Assembly: GCA_964573725.1 (NCBI GenBank)
Contig: CAZNLJ010000003.1
Coordinates: forward strand, 122,382 to 186,381
Direction of reading: 5' to 3'
Source: UBA6168 sp964573725
GTDB lineage: Bacteria > Bacteroidota > Bacteroidia > Chitinophagales > Saprospiraceae
DNA length: 64,000 nt
Position numbers and translations under genes: made by a program. Positions 1-11,100 of this stretch are shown here, piece by piece. The notes beneath the pieces are model-generated. The model made no database searches. It was not told the origin of the DNA and saw only the letters and a program-made list of their open reading frames with translations. The first letter of the stretch is position 1. The number at the start of each line of letters is the position of its first letter.

Positions 1-2092
1 CCACCAGGCGGTCGACCGCCTGTTCCCGGACGGCTTCCGGAAGCATATCGAACTGAAGGGCCAGCACATACGCCGTCTGGGTACCGGAAACCAGGCGGCC
101 GGTCGAGGTCATGTATTCCCGTTGGAACGCTTGCCGCACATTCCCCAACAGGCGTTCATACCGCACCTGGTCGGCATCCTTGCCGAGCAGGCGTGCCGAT
201 TCGGCCAAGATCCGGGTGGAATGTGCATAAAAGCATTGCGCAATGAGATACTTGTCCGTCACGGCCGACCGGCCGTCGTTATCATCCTCCGGACGGAAAA
301 ACAGCCAGTCGCCGAAATGGAAACCCTTGTTCCACAAGAAATCCGTGCTTTGCGCCTCCATGTAGCCGACCCATGCCTTCATGCTTTCGTATTGTTGCTC
401 CAGCACCCGGAGGTCCCCGTACACCTGGTAGACGGTCCAGGGGATGATGGTGGCGGCATCGGCCCAACCGGCGGAACCACCGGCATTGTCACCGAGGACA
501 TTCGGGATGACGAAGGGGACACTGCCGTTGGGTTGCTGGTCGGCCGCCAGGTCCTTGAGCCATTTCAGGAAGAAATTACGGACATCAAAGTTGAAGGCGG
601 CGGTGCGGGCGAAGGCTTGGGCGTCTCCCGTCCAGCCCAGGCGTTCATCCCGTTGGGGACAATCCGTGGGCACATCAAGAAAGTTCCCTTTTTGGCCCCA
701 TTGGATATTGTGCTGCAGCTGATTGAGCAGCGGATGCGAACAGGTGAAGGATCCGGTCGGCCGCATGTCGGAATACAGCGCATATGCCTTGAATCGGGCG
801 GCATCCACCACGCCGGGATACTCGTCCACCCGGACGTACCGGAAACCTTGCCAGGTGAACCGGGGCCGGAAGGTTTCCGGTCCGTCGCCGCCCCGCAGGA
901 TGAACGTGTTCCGTTGACGGGCGGCGCGGAGGCTTTCCGTGTAAAAGTTCCCATCCTTGTCAAGCACTTCCGAATGGGAGAGCACAATCCGGTCCCCGGC
1001 CCGACCCGATGCGGTGACGGAGACCCAACCCACGAGATTTTGGCCGAAATCGAGAACGGTTTCCCCTTTCGGCGTACGGATGACCTGGACCGGTTCGAAG
1101 GATTCCTGGATGCGTACCATCTCATTCTCGGTGCCGGTCAGCGTCTCCAGGGAGAAGTCGGCGGTTTGGACAGGCGACCAGGCGGTGTCGTCGAATCCGG
1201 GCAATTGCCAGCCTGTCGGCTCCAGGCGGGCATCGAAGGTTTCGCCGTGATAGATTTCGGAATCCAGGATGCCGCCGGTGGCACATTTCCATTGGCCATC
1301 CGTGGTGACGACCGTTTGCGAGCCGTTCTTGTAGCGGATCACCAGCTGGCAAAGCAATCCCAGCGTTTTCCCGTAAATGTCCCGGGTACCGCCCCAGGCA
1401 AGATTGCCCCGGTACCAACCGCTGCCGAGGGTGGCCGCCAGGACGTTTTCCCCACGCCGTACCTGCCCGGTCACGTCGTAGGCCTGGTAGGCGAGCCGCT
1501 TGTTGTAGCTGGTCCAGCCCGGCGTAAAATAATCCCTGCCTACCTTTTCGCCGTTCAGCTGCAGCTCGTACATCCCGTGGGCGGTGACGTACAAGAGAGC
1601 CTCGGCCACTTCCTGGCGGCAGGAGAATACCCTGCGGAGCAAAGGGGAGGGACGCGGCTCCAGGGCGGAATCAGGTTGCGGCGATATCCAGGCGGCCGCC
1701 CAATCGGACGGAGCCATTGGGCCTATGCCGAATCGGGCGGATGCACTCCAAACGGGCTCGGAACCTTTGTTGTCCCAAACCCTGACCTGCCAGCCATAGC
1801 GTTGGCCGCTCGCGAGGGCCGGACCTGCATACGGGATGAAAAGACAAGCGTCCGAAGCAACTTTCCCGGAGTTCCAGACGGTTTTCTTTCCCTGGAGCAC
1901 CCGAATCTCATAAGCGACCTGACTCACATCCCGTTGGGAGGATTGCAACCGCCAACTGAACCTCGGCTGCGACGTGGACAATCCGACTGGATCCTCCAGG
2001 TTTTCCGTCCGGAGCCCGACCGCCGTCGTCTGGGCCGAAAGTGAGCATAAGGTGCCACCGGAAAGCAGCAGGAATAAAAACAAGCGTCGCAT
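1..2092 (-). CDS. Alpha-L-rhamnosidase, GH78 family (C-terminus beyond left edge)
   Basis: Secreted or periplasmic inverting glycosidase that removes terminal alpha-L-rhamnose from polysaccharides or glycosides. The frame is open from the ATG at 2092 to the left edge (697 codons seen), so the C-terminus is missing. Residues 1-20 form a signal peptide (MRRLFLFLLLSG..., ending LSAQ). An N-terminal fibronectin-like region (about 25-120) and beta-sandwich domains (about 130-400; motif GWTSYNKRLAYQ) precede the (alpha/alpha)6 catalytic domain. The family signature DCPQRDERLGWTGDAQ is at about 477-492 and holds the acidic residues D477, E483 and D490 typical of GH78. It is the last visible gene of a minus-strand run, 116 nt after the sigma-54 activator. 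No SusC/SusD pair is in view, so the target polysaccharide cannot be inferred. Family assignment is firm; substrate is not known. Confidence 0.93.
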   Translation of the reverse strand, partial: MRRLFLFLLLSGGTLCSLSAQTTAVGLRTENLEDPVGLSTSQPRFSWRLQSSQRDVSQVAYEIRVLQGKKTVWNSGKVASDACLFIPYAGPALASGQRYGWQVRVWDNKGSEPVWSASARFGIGPMAPSDWAAAWISPQPDSALEPRPSPLLRRVFSCRQEVAEALLYVTAHGMYELQLNGEKVGRDYFTPGWTSYNKRLAYQAYDVTGQVRRGENVLAATLGSGWYRGNLAWGGTRDIYGKTLGLLCQLVIRYKNGSQTVVTTDGQWKCATGGILDSEIYHGETFDARLEPTGWQLPGFDDTAWSPVQTADFSLETLTGTENEMVRIQESFEPVQVIRTPKGETVLDFGQNLVGWVSVTASGRAGDRIVLSHSEVLDKDGNFYTESLRAARQRNTFILRGGDGPETFRPRFTWQGFRYVRVDEYPGVVDAARFKAYALYSDMRPTGSFTCSHPLLNQLQHNIQWGQKGNFLDVPTDCPQRDERLGWTGDAQAFARTAAFNFDVRNFFLKWLKDLAADQQPNGSVPFVIPNVLGDNAGGSAGWADAATIIPWTVYQVYGDLRVLEQQYESMKAWVGYMEAQSTDFLWNKGFHFGDWLFFRPEDDNDGRSAVTDKYLIAQCFYAHSTRILAESARLLGKDADQVRYERLLGNVRQAFQREYMTSTGRLVSGTQTAYVLALQFDMLPEAVREQAVDRLV

Positions 2093-2208
2093 GGCAAACC
2101 GTTTGGATAGGTTAGGCACGGGTGGCGGCCGACTGGACGGCCGTCACGCGTGGTCGCGACAATATACGGCTAATATGATACAGGTTGGTAATATGGCGAC
2201 CGGAAGCT

Positions 2209-3501
2209 TTATTGCAGGTCGTACTCCTTGATCTTGCGGTAGAGGGTGCGTTCCGAAATACCCAGGTCCTGGGCCGCTTCCTTGCGGCGTCCCACATGTT
2301 TCTTGAGGGCTTTCAGGATCAGGTCCTTTTCCATTTCGATCAGGTTGAGGTTGGCATCCACCACTTCGGATCGGTCGAAGGACTTTTCCGGCCGCTCGAT
2401 GATGATGGGACGGACCGGATCGGTGTGTTCCTTCCGAATGACGGCGGGGGGAGTCTCCTCCGGATCGAAGGATGCGGGCTCCGCAGCCGGTTTCCAGCCC
2501 GGGATATTCGGCAGGGAAGCCTGGAGTAACTGCAACTTGCTGCTATCCGGTATTTGCAGGTCGTTCTGGCGGATCAGTTCGAAGACAAGATTCTTGAGAT
2601 CGTTGAGGTCGTTCTTCATATCGAACAGGAATTTGAAAAGGATCTCCCTTTCCTGGAGGCTCTCACCGGTCCGCAAGCCGTCCCGGGAAGGGACCGGAAG
2701 GTTCCGGTGTTGGATATGGGGGACGAACTGTATCAGTTCCTGGGCACCGACGGCCCGTTTTTCGCAGAGGATGGCGATTTGTTCCGCGACATTCTTGAGT
2801 TCCCGCACGTTACCCGGCCAGCGGTAGTGCATCAACAGGTAACGGGCCTGTTCGTCCAGGCGGACCGGGTCCGTGTGGTACCTTTCCGCGATATCGTTGC
2901 TGAACTTCCGGAAAAGGAGATAGATATCCTCACCCCGGTCCTTGAGTGCAGGTACGTTGATCGGGACCGTATTGAGCCGGTAGTAAAGGTCTTCCCGAAA
3001 TTTTCCTTCCGCCATCCGCTGTTCCAGGTCCACGTTGGTGGCGGCGATGACCCGCACATTGGTCGTCTGCACCTTGGACGAACCAACCCGGATGAACTCG
3101 CCCGATTCCAGGACCCGGAGCAGATAGGCCTGTGTATCCAGGGGCATCTCACCGATTTCATCCAGGAAGATGGTACCGCCGTCCACCGTTTCGAAATAGC
3201 CCTTCCGGTCTCCCGTTGCCCCGGTAAAGGCACCCTTTTCATGGCCGAAGAGTTCGGAATTGATGGTGCCGGAAGGGATCGCACCACAGTTCACGGCGAT
3301 GAATTGGTTGTGTTTCCTGGCGCTGAGGGAATGGATGATCTTGGATATGTTCTCCTTGCCCACCCCGCTTTCCCCTTTGATCAGTACGGTCAGGTCCGTG
3401 GGAGCGACCCGGACGGCGGTATCGATTGCCCGTTCCAACAGCGGGGAGGACCCGATGATTCCGAAACGTTGTTTGATGGATTGAAGTGAACTCATCGGCA
3501 T
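2209..3501 (-). CDS. Sigma-54-dependent transcriptional activator (AAA+ / Fis HTH), no receiver domain
   Basis: Bacterial enhancer-binding protein that remodels sigma-54 RNA polymerase using ATP. The 430 residues start almost directly with the AAA+ domain: Walker A GESGVGKE at about 43-50, the sigma-54 contact loop GAFTGA at about 90, Walker B TIFLDEIGEM at about 109-118, and an arginine-finger region FREDLYYRLN. A variable linker (about 270-390) follows, then a C-terminal Fis-type helix-turn-helix (RKEAAQDLGISERTLYRKI). There is no receiver, PAS or GAF domain, so activity is presumably set by expression level or by a partner. It lies 68 nt downstream of miaB on the same strand, an adjacency I recall as common in Bacteroidota. 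A second ATG at 3495 is an equally possible start. No -24/-12 promoter was recognised nearby, so its target genes are unknown. Confidence 0.93.
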   Translation of the reverse strand: MPMSSLQSIKQRFGIIGSSPLLERAIDTAVRVAPTDLTVLIKGESGVGKENISKIIHSLSARKHNQFIAVNCGAIPSGTINSELFGHEKGAFTGATGDRKGYFETVDGGTIFLDEIGEMPLDTQAYLLRVLESGEFIRVGSSKVQTTNVRVIAATNVDLEQRMAEGKFREDLYYRLNTVPINVPALKDRGEDIYLLFRKFSNDIAERYHTDPVRLDEQARYLLMHYRWPGNVRELKNVAEQIAILCEKRAVGAQELIQFVPHIQHRNLPVPSRDGLRTGESLQEREILFKFLFDMKNDLNDLKNLVFELIRQNDLQIPDSSKLQLLQASLPNIPGWKPAAEPASFDPEETPPAVIRKEHTDPVRPIIIERPEKSFDRSEVVDANLNLIEMEKDLILKALKKHVGRRKEAAQDLGISERTLYRKIKEYDLQ

Positions 3502-3569
3502 TGGTTAAGGCCGGCTACAAAAAGGCAGCGCATGCTGCTTGTCCGCCGACGGGCGGCTCCGTTCGCAGG

Positions 3570-5003
3570 TCATTGCCCGATACAGGAGCCGATCAAGGTC
3601 GCACTGGTCGCATCGGTCACCTGCACCAGGACATAGTCTCCAGGGTTTACACCCAGGGTCTTGGGGAATACGACCAGCTTGTTCTGCGAATTGCGTCCTT
3701 TGAACTCCAGGTCGGAGCGGCGGGAATCCCCTTCCACCAGCACCTTGAAAATGCCGCCGATATCTGCCAGGTTGTGACGGAGCGACACTTCCTGCTGACG
3801 GTCGATGATTTCCGACAAGCGTCTTTTCTTGACCGCCAAAGGCACATCATCCGGATATTTACGGGCGGCCAGGGTTCCGGGGCGTTCCGAGTAGTAGAAC
3901 ATGTAGGACATGCTGTAGTTGGCCCATCCAATCATTTCGATGGTTTCGAGGTGGTCTTCTTCCGTTTCGGAACAAAAACCGGCGATGATATCCGAGCTGA
4001 TCGCACAATCCGGCATGATCCGGTAAATGGCCTCCACGCGTTCCCGGTACCAATCCCGGTCGTAGGTGCGGTTCATCTTTTCCAGGATCCTGGAGCTTCC
4101 GCTCTGGACCGGCAGATGGATATAGCGGCAGATGTTCTCATGGTTGACCATGGTGTTCAGGACCTCGTCGGTGATATCCTTCGGATGAGAAGTGGAGAAC
4201 CGGACCCGAAGGTCGGGATGCACCGACGCCACCATCTCCAGCAGCTGGGCGAAACGGACAACCGCATCGGTCTGCGGGTTTGTCCACTTGTAACTGTCGA
4301 CGTTCTGTCCCAGCAGGGTCACCTCGCGGTATCCCTTTTCGAAAAGGTCGGTCGCCTCCGCCACGATGCTGTAGCAGTCGCGGCTGCGTTCCCGCCCCCT
4401 GGTGAAGGGCACCACACAAAATGAGCACATGTTGTCGCAACCCCGCATGATGGAGATGAAGGCGGTCACCCCGTTCTCATCCAGCCGGAGCGGGCTGATG
4501 TCCGCATAGGTCTCTTCTCGGGACAGGAATACATTGACCCCCTTCTCCCCCTCCTGGGCGGTGCTGACCAGTTGGGGCAAATCCCGGTAAGCATCCGGTC
4601 CCACCACAAGGTCCACCAATTTTTCCTGCTCCAGCAACTTGTCCTTCAACCTTTCCGCCATGCATCCCAGGACACCGACCAAGGTACCCGGTCGTCGCCG
4701 TTTTACCTGGTCGAACACCCGGAGGCGCTTGCGGACGGTATCCTCCGCTTTCTCCCGAATGGAACAGGTATTGATCAGGATCAGGTCCGCCCGCTCCATG
4801 TCCCGCGTAGCCGCGAAGCCACATCCGGCCAATATGCTCGCCACGATTTCACTGTCGCTGAAATTCATCTGGCAACCGTAGCTCTCGATGTAAAAGTGAC
4901 GGCCGACTACCTGTGCGCCCCCCTGCGGGTCATATACCTCCCCCTGCCGGGCCTCATCCATGGTTTTCACCAAACCCGTTATCGTTGGATTCTGATCGTA
5001 CAT
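3570..5003 (-). CDS. miaB: tRNA-2-methylthio-N6-dimethylallyladenosine synthase MiaB
   Basis: Radical-SAM methylthiotransferase that converts i6A37 to ms2i6A37 in tRNAs reading UNN codons. Using the ATG at 5003 (477 aa), the N-terminal UPF0004 domain has cluster cysteines C44 (YGCQMNF), C80 (INTCSIR) and C114 (LGCMAER). The radical-SAM motif CDNMCSFC gives C189, C193 and C196. A TRAM domain closes the protein (about 415-477). The frame is open 31 codons further upstream, but that stretch has no family similarity and crosses the -7 promoter element, so 5003 is preferred. The -7 element ends only 13 nt before the ATG, implying a very short leader. The sigma-54 activator follows in the same direction and is probably co-transcribed. 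Confidence 0.97.
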   Translation of the reverse strand: MYDQNPTITGLVKTMDEARQGEVYDPQGGAQVVGRHFYIESYGCQMNFSDSEIVASILAGCGFAATRDMERADLILINTCSIREKAEDTVRKRLRVFDQVKRRRPGTLVGVLGCMAERLKDKLLEQEKLVDLVVGPDAYRDLPQLVSTAQEGEKGVNVFLSREETYADISPLRLDENGVTAFISIMRGCDNMCSFCVVPFTRGRERSRDCYSIVAEATDLFEKGYREVTLLGQNVDSYKWTNPQTDAVVRFAQLLEMVASVHPDLRVRFSTSHPKDITDEVLNTMVNHENICRYIHLPVQSGSSRILEKMNRTYDRDWYRERVEAIYRIMPDCAISSDIIAGFCSETEEDHLETIEMIGWANYSMSYMFYYSERPGTLAARKYPDDVPLAVKKRRLSEIIDRQQEVSLRHNLADIGGIFKVLVEGDSRRSDLEFKGRNSQNKLVVFPKTLGVNPGDYVLVQVTDATSATLIGSCIGQ

Positions 5004-5016
5004 CTCATTTTTTTTG

Positions 5017-5024
5017 CAAAGGTA
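5017..5024 (-). promoter_or_regulatory. Bacteroidota -7 element of miaB
   Basis: The minus strand reads TACCTTTG, a perfect TAnnTTTG, 13 nt before the miaB ATG at 5003. No good TTTG lies at the usual -33 distance. Transcription would begin within about 10 nt of the start codon. Confidence 0.6.
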
Positions 5025-5082
5025 AGACAATTCGAAAGGAAAGTGACAGAATGTCATGCAATTCGAAGCTGTCCGCACATGC

Positions 5083-5119
5083 AATGCCCCTGCCATCCGT
5101 TCGGGATGGCAGGGGCATT
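5083..5119 (-). terminator. Hairpin terminator after the giant T9SS protein
   Basis: AATGCCCCTGCCATCC (5083-5098) pairs perfectly over 16 bp with 5104-5119, leaving a 5-nt loop. It sits 61 nt beyond the stop of the giant minus-strand gene and upstream of the miaB promoter, separating the two transcripts. The T-tract is weak. Confidence 0.7.
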
Positions 5120-5179
5120 TCTCGTCCTTCCGGCTTGCGGTATTCCGGGGAACCGGCCTGACCGGCTTCCTTCAGGTAT

Positions 5180-8100
5180 TCAACGTACCAAATTGACTTC
5201 CCCCTCGTAAACCTCGGTGGAACCGTCCAGGAAGACCACTTCGGCCATCCAGACGAAGATGCCCGGGTTCAGCTGGGCACCCCGGTATCGGCCGTCCCAT
5301 CCTACCGGAGGATCGCCGGGCCGAAGACCGAAGAGCTCGTACACCTGTTCTCCCCAACGGTTGAAGACCCGGAATGAGGAGACCCGTTCGACATATCGCC
5401 CGGGGTAGACGGAAAACAGGTCGTTGATACCGTCGTCATTCGGGGAGAAGGCGGTCGGGACGAACAAGGTACGCTCCTTGCGGACGAATACGGAGATCAG
5501 GTCCTCCGCAAAGCAACCGTCGGCACCCACCCTGACCGAATAGGTGGTCTGGCCCTGCGGAACCACCGTGATGCTCCGGCAACCCAGGCAGGAATCGATA
5601 CCACCGTCGGACCATCTCACCGTATCCAATTGGAAAAACGGCGGATTGGATTCGAGGGTGAGCAGGAGGTCTTGCCCGAGTTCCACGACCGGATCGCCGT
5701 CCGGAAAATCCCCGATGATATCCACCGTGACCTCGGCGGGCTCCGAGACCGTCAGGGTACGGGTGGATTCACAGCCGGCCGCATCCACCACGGTCAGTTC
5801 ATAATCACCAGGGCCCAGGTTGACGAACTGGTTTTGGGAGGAAAAGGCGGCGCCGTCCAAGGAAAACAGGTAAGGTGCCTGTCCGTTCCGGACGCTGTCC
5901 ACCACCAGGCTGCCGTCGTTCCTTCCGAAACAACTGACGTCCGACACACTGGCGAACGGATCGGGCGAGGTGATATTCTGACCCACGACCACTTGGTCCG
6001 TCGCGGCACAACCCTCCGCGTTCGAGACGGTCAGTGTGTAGACACCGGGCGACTGGGTGGAGGGATTGGGGACGGAGGGATCGTCGAGTGTGCCGCCCGA
6101 CCATTCGTAGGTCAGCCCCGTCGCACCGCCGGCACCACCTCCCAGGGTCACCTCCGTCACATCGCAGTTGAGGTTTTGGTCCGGCCCGGCATCGGCCGTC
6201 GGTTGGGCGGCAACATCGAGCGGGACGGATACGGAGGCATCCGGACAAGGCGGCATTCCCGGAACGGTATACAGGAGGGAATAGCTACCCGCGGAAAGGG
6301 TCGCCAGGTTGAGGTCACCGGATGGAATCACCCCGAACGGGCCCGTCCAGGTACCCCCGGGATCCGCCCCCGACAGGTACCCGTCCAGGTCCAACAGCAT
6401 GGCTTGCCCCTCACAAAAGGCCGGCGGCGCCGAAGCGGTTCCGGCATCGGGGGGTGTCAGGACCTGGATGGTCGTGGTCCCGGCCAAAGGAGCGGAACAG
6501 CCGGTCCCGAGGTCTGTCACCTGCACGAGGCTGACGGTGGTGGAAACGGCCGGCGTCAGCTCCAGCGGGAAAGTTCCCGGCGCCGGCAACGGCAGGGTCT
6601 GCGGTAGGTTGTTGACGGTGAACGTCAGCTCAAAAGGCCCGATGCCCCCGAGGATGAATGCGACCTGGATGGAACTGCCCAAACAGATGCTTGGGGTGGC
6701 GGAAACGGTAGCCTGCGGCAATTCCCGGAAGATGACCGGCGTACCGGGCGCAAGGCTGAGACAGGGATCATTGAGGTCCAGGCCGCCCGACCCGTCGGCA
6801 CTGGCTACCAGGGCGCTGATGTAATAAGTGGTATTGTAGGACATGGTCGCCGGCTGGAAGTCGAAGGAAGGGGTCGGTCCCTGTGCCAGGATGGTTCCGG
6901 GCACATTGCCCGAAGCCGTATGCAGGACATAGACCAGGATGTCATCCCCATCCAGTACCGGTGGCGCCACAGGCTGTGCCGACGCTGTTTCGTCCCCACA
7001 GACCACCACGGTACCGACGGCCATGGTACCCGCATCCGTCGTACAATCACAGATGACCTGGCCACTGACCAGGGTCGGTCCACAACCGTTCGCATCATCG
7101 ACGGCGAAGGAATAGCTCCCCCCGCTCGGGATCGGCTCGCTGAGGAAATCACTACCGGTGAGCGTACCGGCCGGCACCACCGAATAGGAGGCCGCATCAC
7201 CACCGGAAATGCTGAAAGAAACCGTATAGGCGGTATTGGCGGCATTGCAGGACGTAATTTCATTGATGGTCCCGGGCGCGATATTGACCGTGACCACCGC
7301 ATTCCCCGATACGGTGCCGGCACAATGGGCATCCGAGAAATTGGTCAGGGAATAGACGACGGACTGTAACGGCGTAACCGGAAAAAGGAAAGGGGAGGCG
7401 TCCGCCTGGATGTCCACCTGGTTACCCAATGCGTTGATGTAGGAGAAATCCCAAGGCCCCTCACCGGTCAATACCACACTCAGGTCGGTGGGCGAACCGG
7501 CACAGATATCTGCGGACCCGGACAGCACTGCCGTCGGCTTCTGGTAAAAGACCAGGGGCATGTCGGCACTGAAACTCTTGCATGGATCGGATAAGTTGAC
7601 ACAACCGCTGCCGTTGTCGTTACCCACCACCGCTGCCACGAAGTAAGTCTGCCCGTAGGTCATGGACAAGGGGTTGAAGGAAAAGGCCCCGGAAGCGTTC
7701 ATGGCGATCGGAACCTGGTCGCCGGCATGCAGGATGAAGCATTGCGCATCGTTGGGGTCCAGCGTTTGTGCCATGGCGTCGTAAACCGGGGCTATGGAAG
7801 GTCCGTTCCCACAGACCGTTTGGGCGTTCACATCCATCGTACCCGCGGCGCTGAGACAGGCGCATTCCACTTCATCCTGTTGGACCGAGACCGGCGGGCA
7901 GCCGTGACCGTCCGTCAAGGTAAAGAGGAACCCCTGGCCTTCTGCGATTTCATCACTGCAAAACTGGTTGCCGAGGATGTTGCCGGCAACCGGGGTCACC
8001 ACATAGCCGGCCGGATCGCCCCCGACGATATCGAAGCAGACCGTGTAGGCGGTGCCGATATCATTGCAGGTCACCGCCAGGTTGGCGATGTCGGGAGGAT

Positions 8101-11100
8101 TATGGACAATGACCGTCACCGTCTGGTCGGTCGGTTGGCTGCAAAATTGATTGGAGACCTCCGTCAGTTGATAATCGTTGGAGAAAGCGGGACTGACCGG
8201 ATAATCGAAAGGTGTTCCGACGATTCCGGACACCGTCTGCCCGTTGATGACGACCGACCAGGGCGAGCTTCCGGTGAGTTCCAAGGTGAGTGTCGCGCTG
8301 TTTCCCGGGCAGATTTCCTGGGTGCCGGACAACACGGCCGTCGGTATCTCAAAAAACCGTACCGGCGTGCCCGGTGCCACCGAAAGGCAAGGGTCCGACA
8401 GGTCGATGCCACCGTTGCCGTCCGCCGAACCGACCACTGCGGATACGTAATACTGGGTGCCATATGCCATGGTTGCGGGATCGAAGGCAAAAGTAGGTGC
8501 CGAGGGATTGACAGCCACGACAGTCCCCAACACATTGGAGGCACCGGTGTGCAGATAATAATTCAAGAGGTCATCTCCATCGAGCGTATTTGCTGAGGCG
8601 GCCGGCAAGGACAAGGAATCCGGGCCGCAATGATCCACGGCGTCCGGCTGCATGGCACCCGCTGCGGAGGAGCAGTTGCAGACCACCAGGCTTTGTGCGA
8701 TGGTTTTCGGTGCACAGCCGTTCGCATCATCCAACAGCAGGGAGAATCCGGTACCGGTAGGGACCGGATCGCTGAGGAAAGTACCGTTGGAAATGGTACC
8801 GGGCAATCCGGTCACCTGGTAGGAAGCGGGGTCGCCACCGGTGATGTCGAAACTGACGGTAAAGGCGGTATTGGTGGAATTGCAGGTGACGGCGAGGTCG
8901 TCATACTGTACGGCCGTCTGCACGACGACGGTGGCCGACCCATCCACGGTTCCGGGGCAATTGCCGTCCGTCACCGTCAGCAGCGTGTAGCTGGTGGTGG
9001 CGGGAGGTGTCACCAGCAGCAGGTAAGCCGCGTTGTTGATACCGTTGACCGGCACCGTGGCCGTGCCGTTGTCATAGGTGATGGCCCAAGGACCTTGTCC
9101 GGTCAATGCGACCGGGAGTCCGGCCGATTGGCCCTGGCAAACCGCGGTATCACCGGACAGCACCGCGGTGGGCACTTCGTAAAAGACCACCGGCGTACCT
9201 TGCGCCACCGACAGGCAATCGTCCGTCAGGTCGACGGTACCGGTTCCGTCATCGCTGCCGACCACGGCCGAGAGGTAATAGGTTTGTCCATAGACCATCA
9301 GGGCGGGATCGAAACCGACCGTCGGCGTCGAGGAGACGGCGATGACCGGCGGCACGACCGTCAGGCCGCCGCCATTGTGCAGGACAAAAACGAGCAGGTC
9401 GTCCCCGTCGAGCATTTCCGCGGTGTTGTCATAGGATGCGGTGACGGGGCCGTCCCCACAGGTCGTCAGGGCCGATTGGTCCATTTCGCCGGCCTGGGTA
9501 GTGCAGTTGCACACGACGGCGTTATCGGAGACGGAGACGGTGGCGCAGGCATTGGCATCCGACACGGCATAATCGTAGCCATCCCCGGAGGGAATGGGGT
9601 CACTCACGAAAGTATGGCCTGTCAAGGTGCCGGTGACGGTGGCACCTTGGGGGACAACCATGTACGAGGCGGAATCGCCGTTGTTGATGGTGAAGGAAAC
9701 CACATAGCTCGTATTGGTCGGGTCGCATTCCGTCTGGATGGCGCTCACCACCGGAGCGGTTTGGATGACGACCGAGCCGGAACCGTCCACCGTACCTTCG
9801 CATCCGTTTCCATCGGTGACGGTGGTCAGGGTTATCGTACCCGCCTGGGATTGGGAGACCGGCAGAGAAAAAGGCGAGCCGGCGGCGACCTGGTCCGCCT
9901 GCGTATTGCCGTTGGCGGCCCAGCCGAGGGTCCAGGGGGCTGTACCGGTCAGCGTCACCGTCAGGGCGGCGGTTTGGCCACTGCCCTGACAAATGGCCCC
10001 CATTCCGGAGAGCGAGGCGGTCGGCGCGGGAAATTCGATGATTTCCCCGGAACCGGAAGCCGTACCCGGGCATCCGTTGTTCGTAACGATGCCGATGATG
10101 GTGTAGAGTCCGGCCTGCGTCACCGGCAGGTTGAAGGGGCTGGCCGGAACGGACACGGTGTCGCTCCCCGCCCCGTTCACCTGATAGACCAAGGTCCAGG
10201 GAGCGCCGGTACCGCTGATGGACACCGGCAGGAAAAGCGGGGAAGTATCCCCTTCGCAGAAATCGCTCATCCCGGAGATTGCCGCCACCGGGGCGGCGAT
10301 GACCTGTACGTTCTGACAGGCCTGGGTACTGGTGCCGCATCCATTTTCGGCCGAGACACAGACCTGGCCGGTCACGGCACCCGAGAAGTCGACCGAAACG
10401 TCGGCACCGGTCCCCGTGACGACGGCACCCGTGGGAACCGTCCAAACGTATGTATTGCCCGGTGCGGGATTGGTGACGGAAAAGAGCGCCGGCTGCAGGC
10501 TGGTACAAGTGCTGGTCGGCCCGCTCAGGACCGGCGTGACCGGCAGGGAGGTGATCACGACATCCAGGCAAGCCTGGACGGTATCGCAATTGTTGGAAGC
10601 GGTGACACAAACCTGCGCGCTGCCTTGGGCGGCACCGCCGAAGTTGACATTGACGGAAGCTCCGGATCCGGAAAAGGAGGCCCCGGCCGGGACCGTCCAC
10701 GCATAGTTGGTACCGGCCTGTGTATTGGTCACGGTGTAGCCCAGCGCCTGGGAAGAACCGCAGACACTGACCGGGCCGTCGATGACGGGCAAAGGTGGAG
10801 CCGCCCCGACATTCACCGGGATGCAGGTCGGAGCCGACGCACCGCAGTCGTTGTTGGCCGTCACGCAGAGCTGACCGCCGGCGGAACCGGTCCAATCCAC
10901 CGACACACTGGTCGGTGTGACCTGGGTGACAGGCTCCCCGTTGGGGGTGGTCCAGACATACCCGGTCGGAGCCGGCGTACCGGCGGGGACGACCGTATAC
11001 GGGCCGGTATTTCCTTCACAAGGGTTGAGCGGGCCATTGAGCGCCGGCGCAGCCGGTACGGCGGTATTCTGGGTGACGGTCACACATTTGGTATCCGAAC

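Noticed and set aside
122..2044. A 640-codon plus-strand open frame opposite the rhamnosidase gene
   Set aside because: Antisense shadow. The minus-strand frame carries a signal peptide and the GH78 signature; the plus frame has no recognisable domain.
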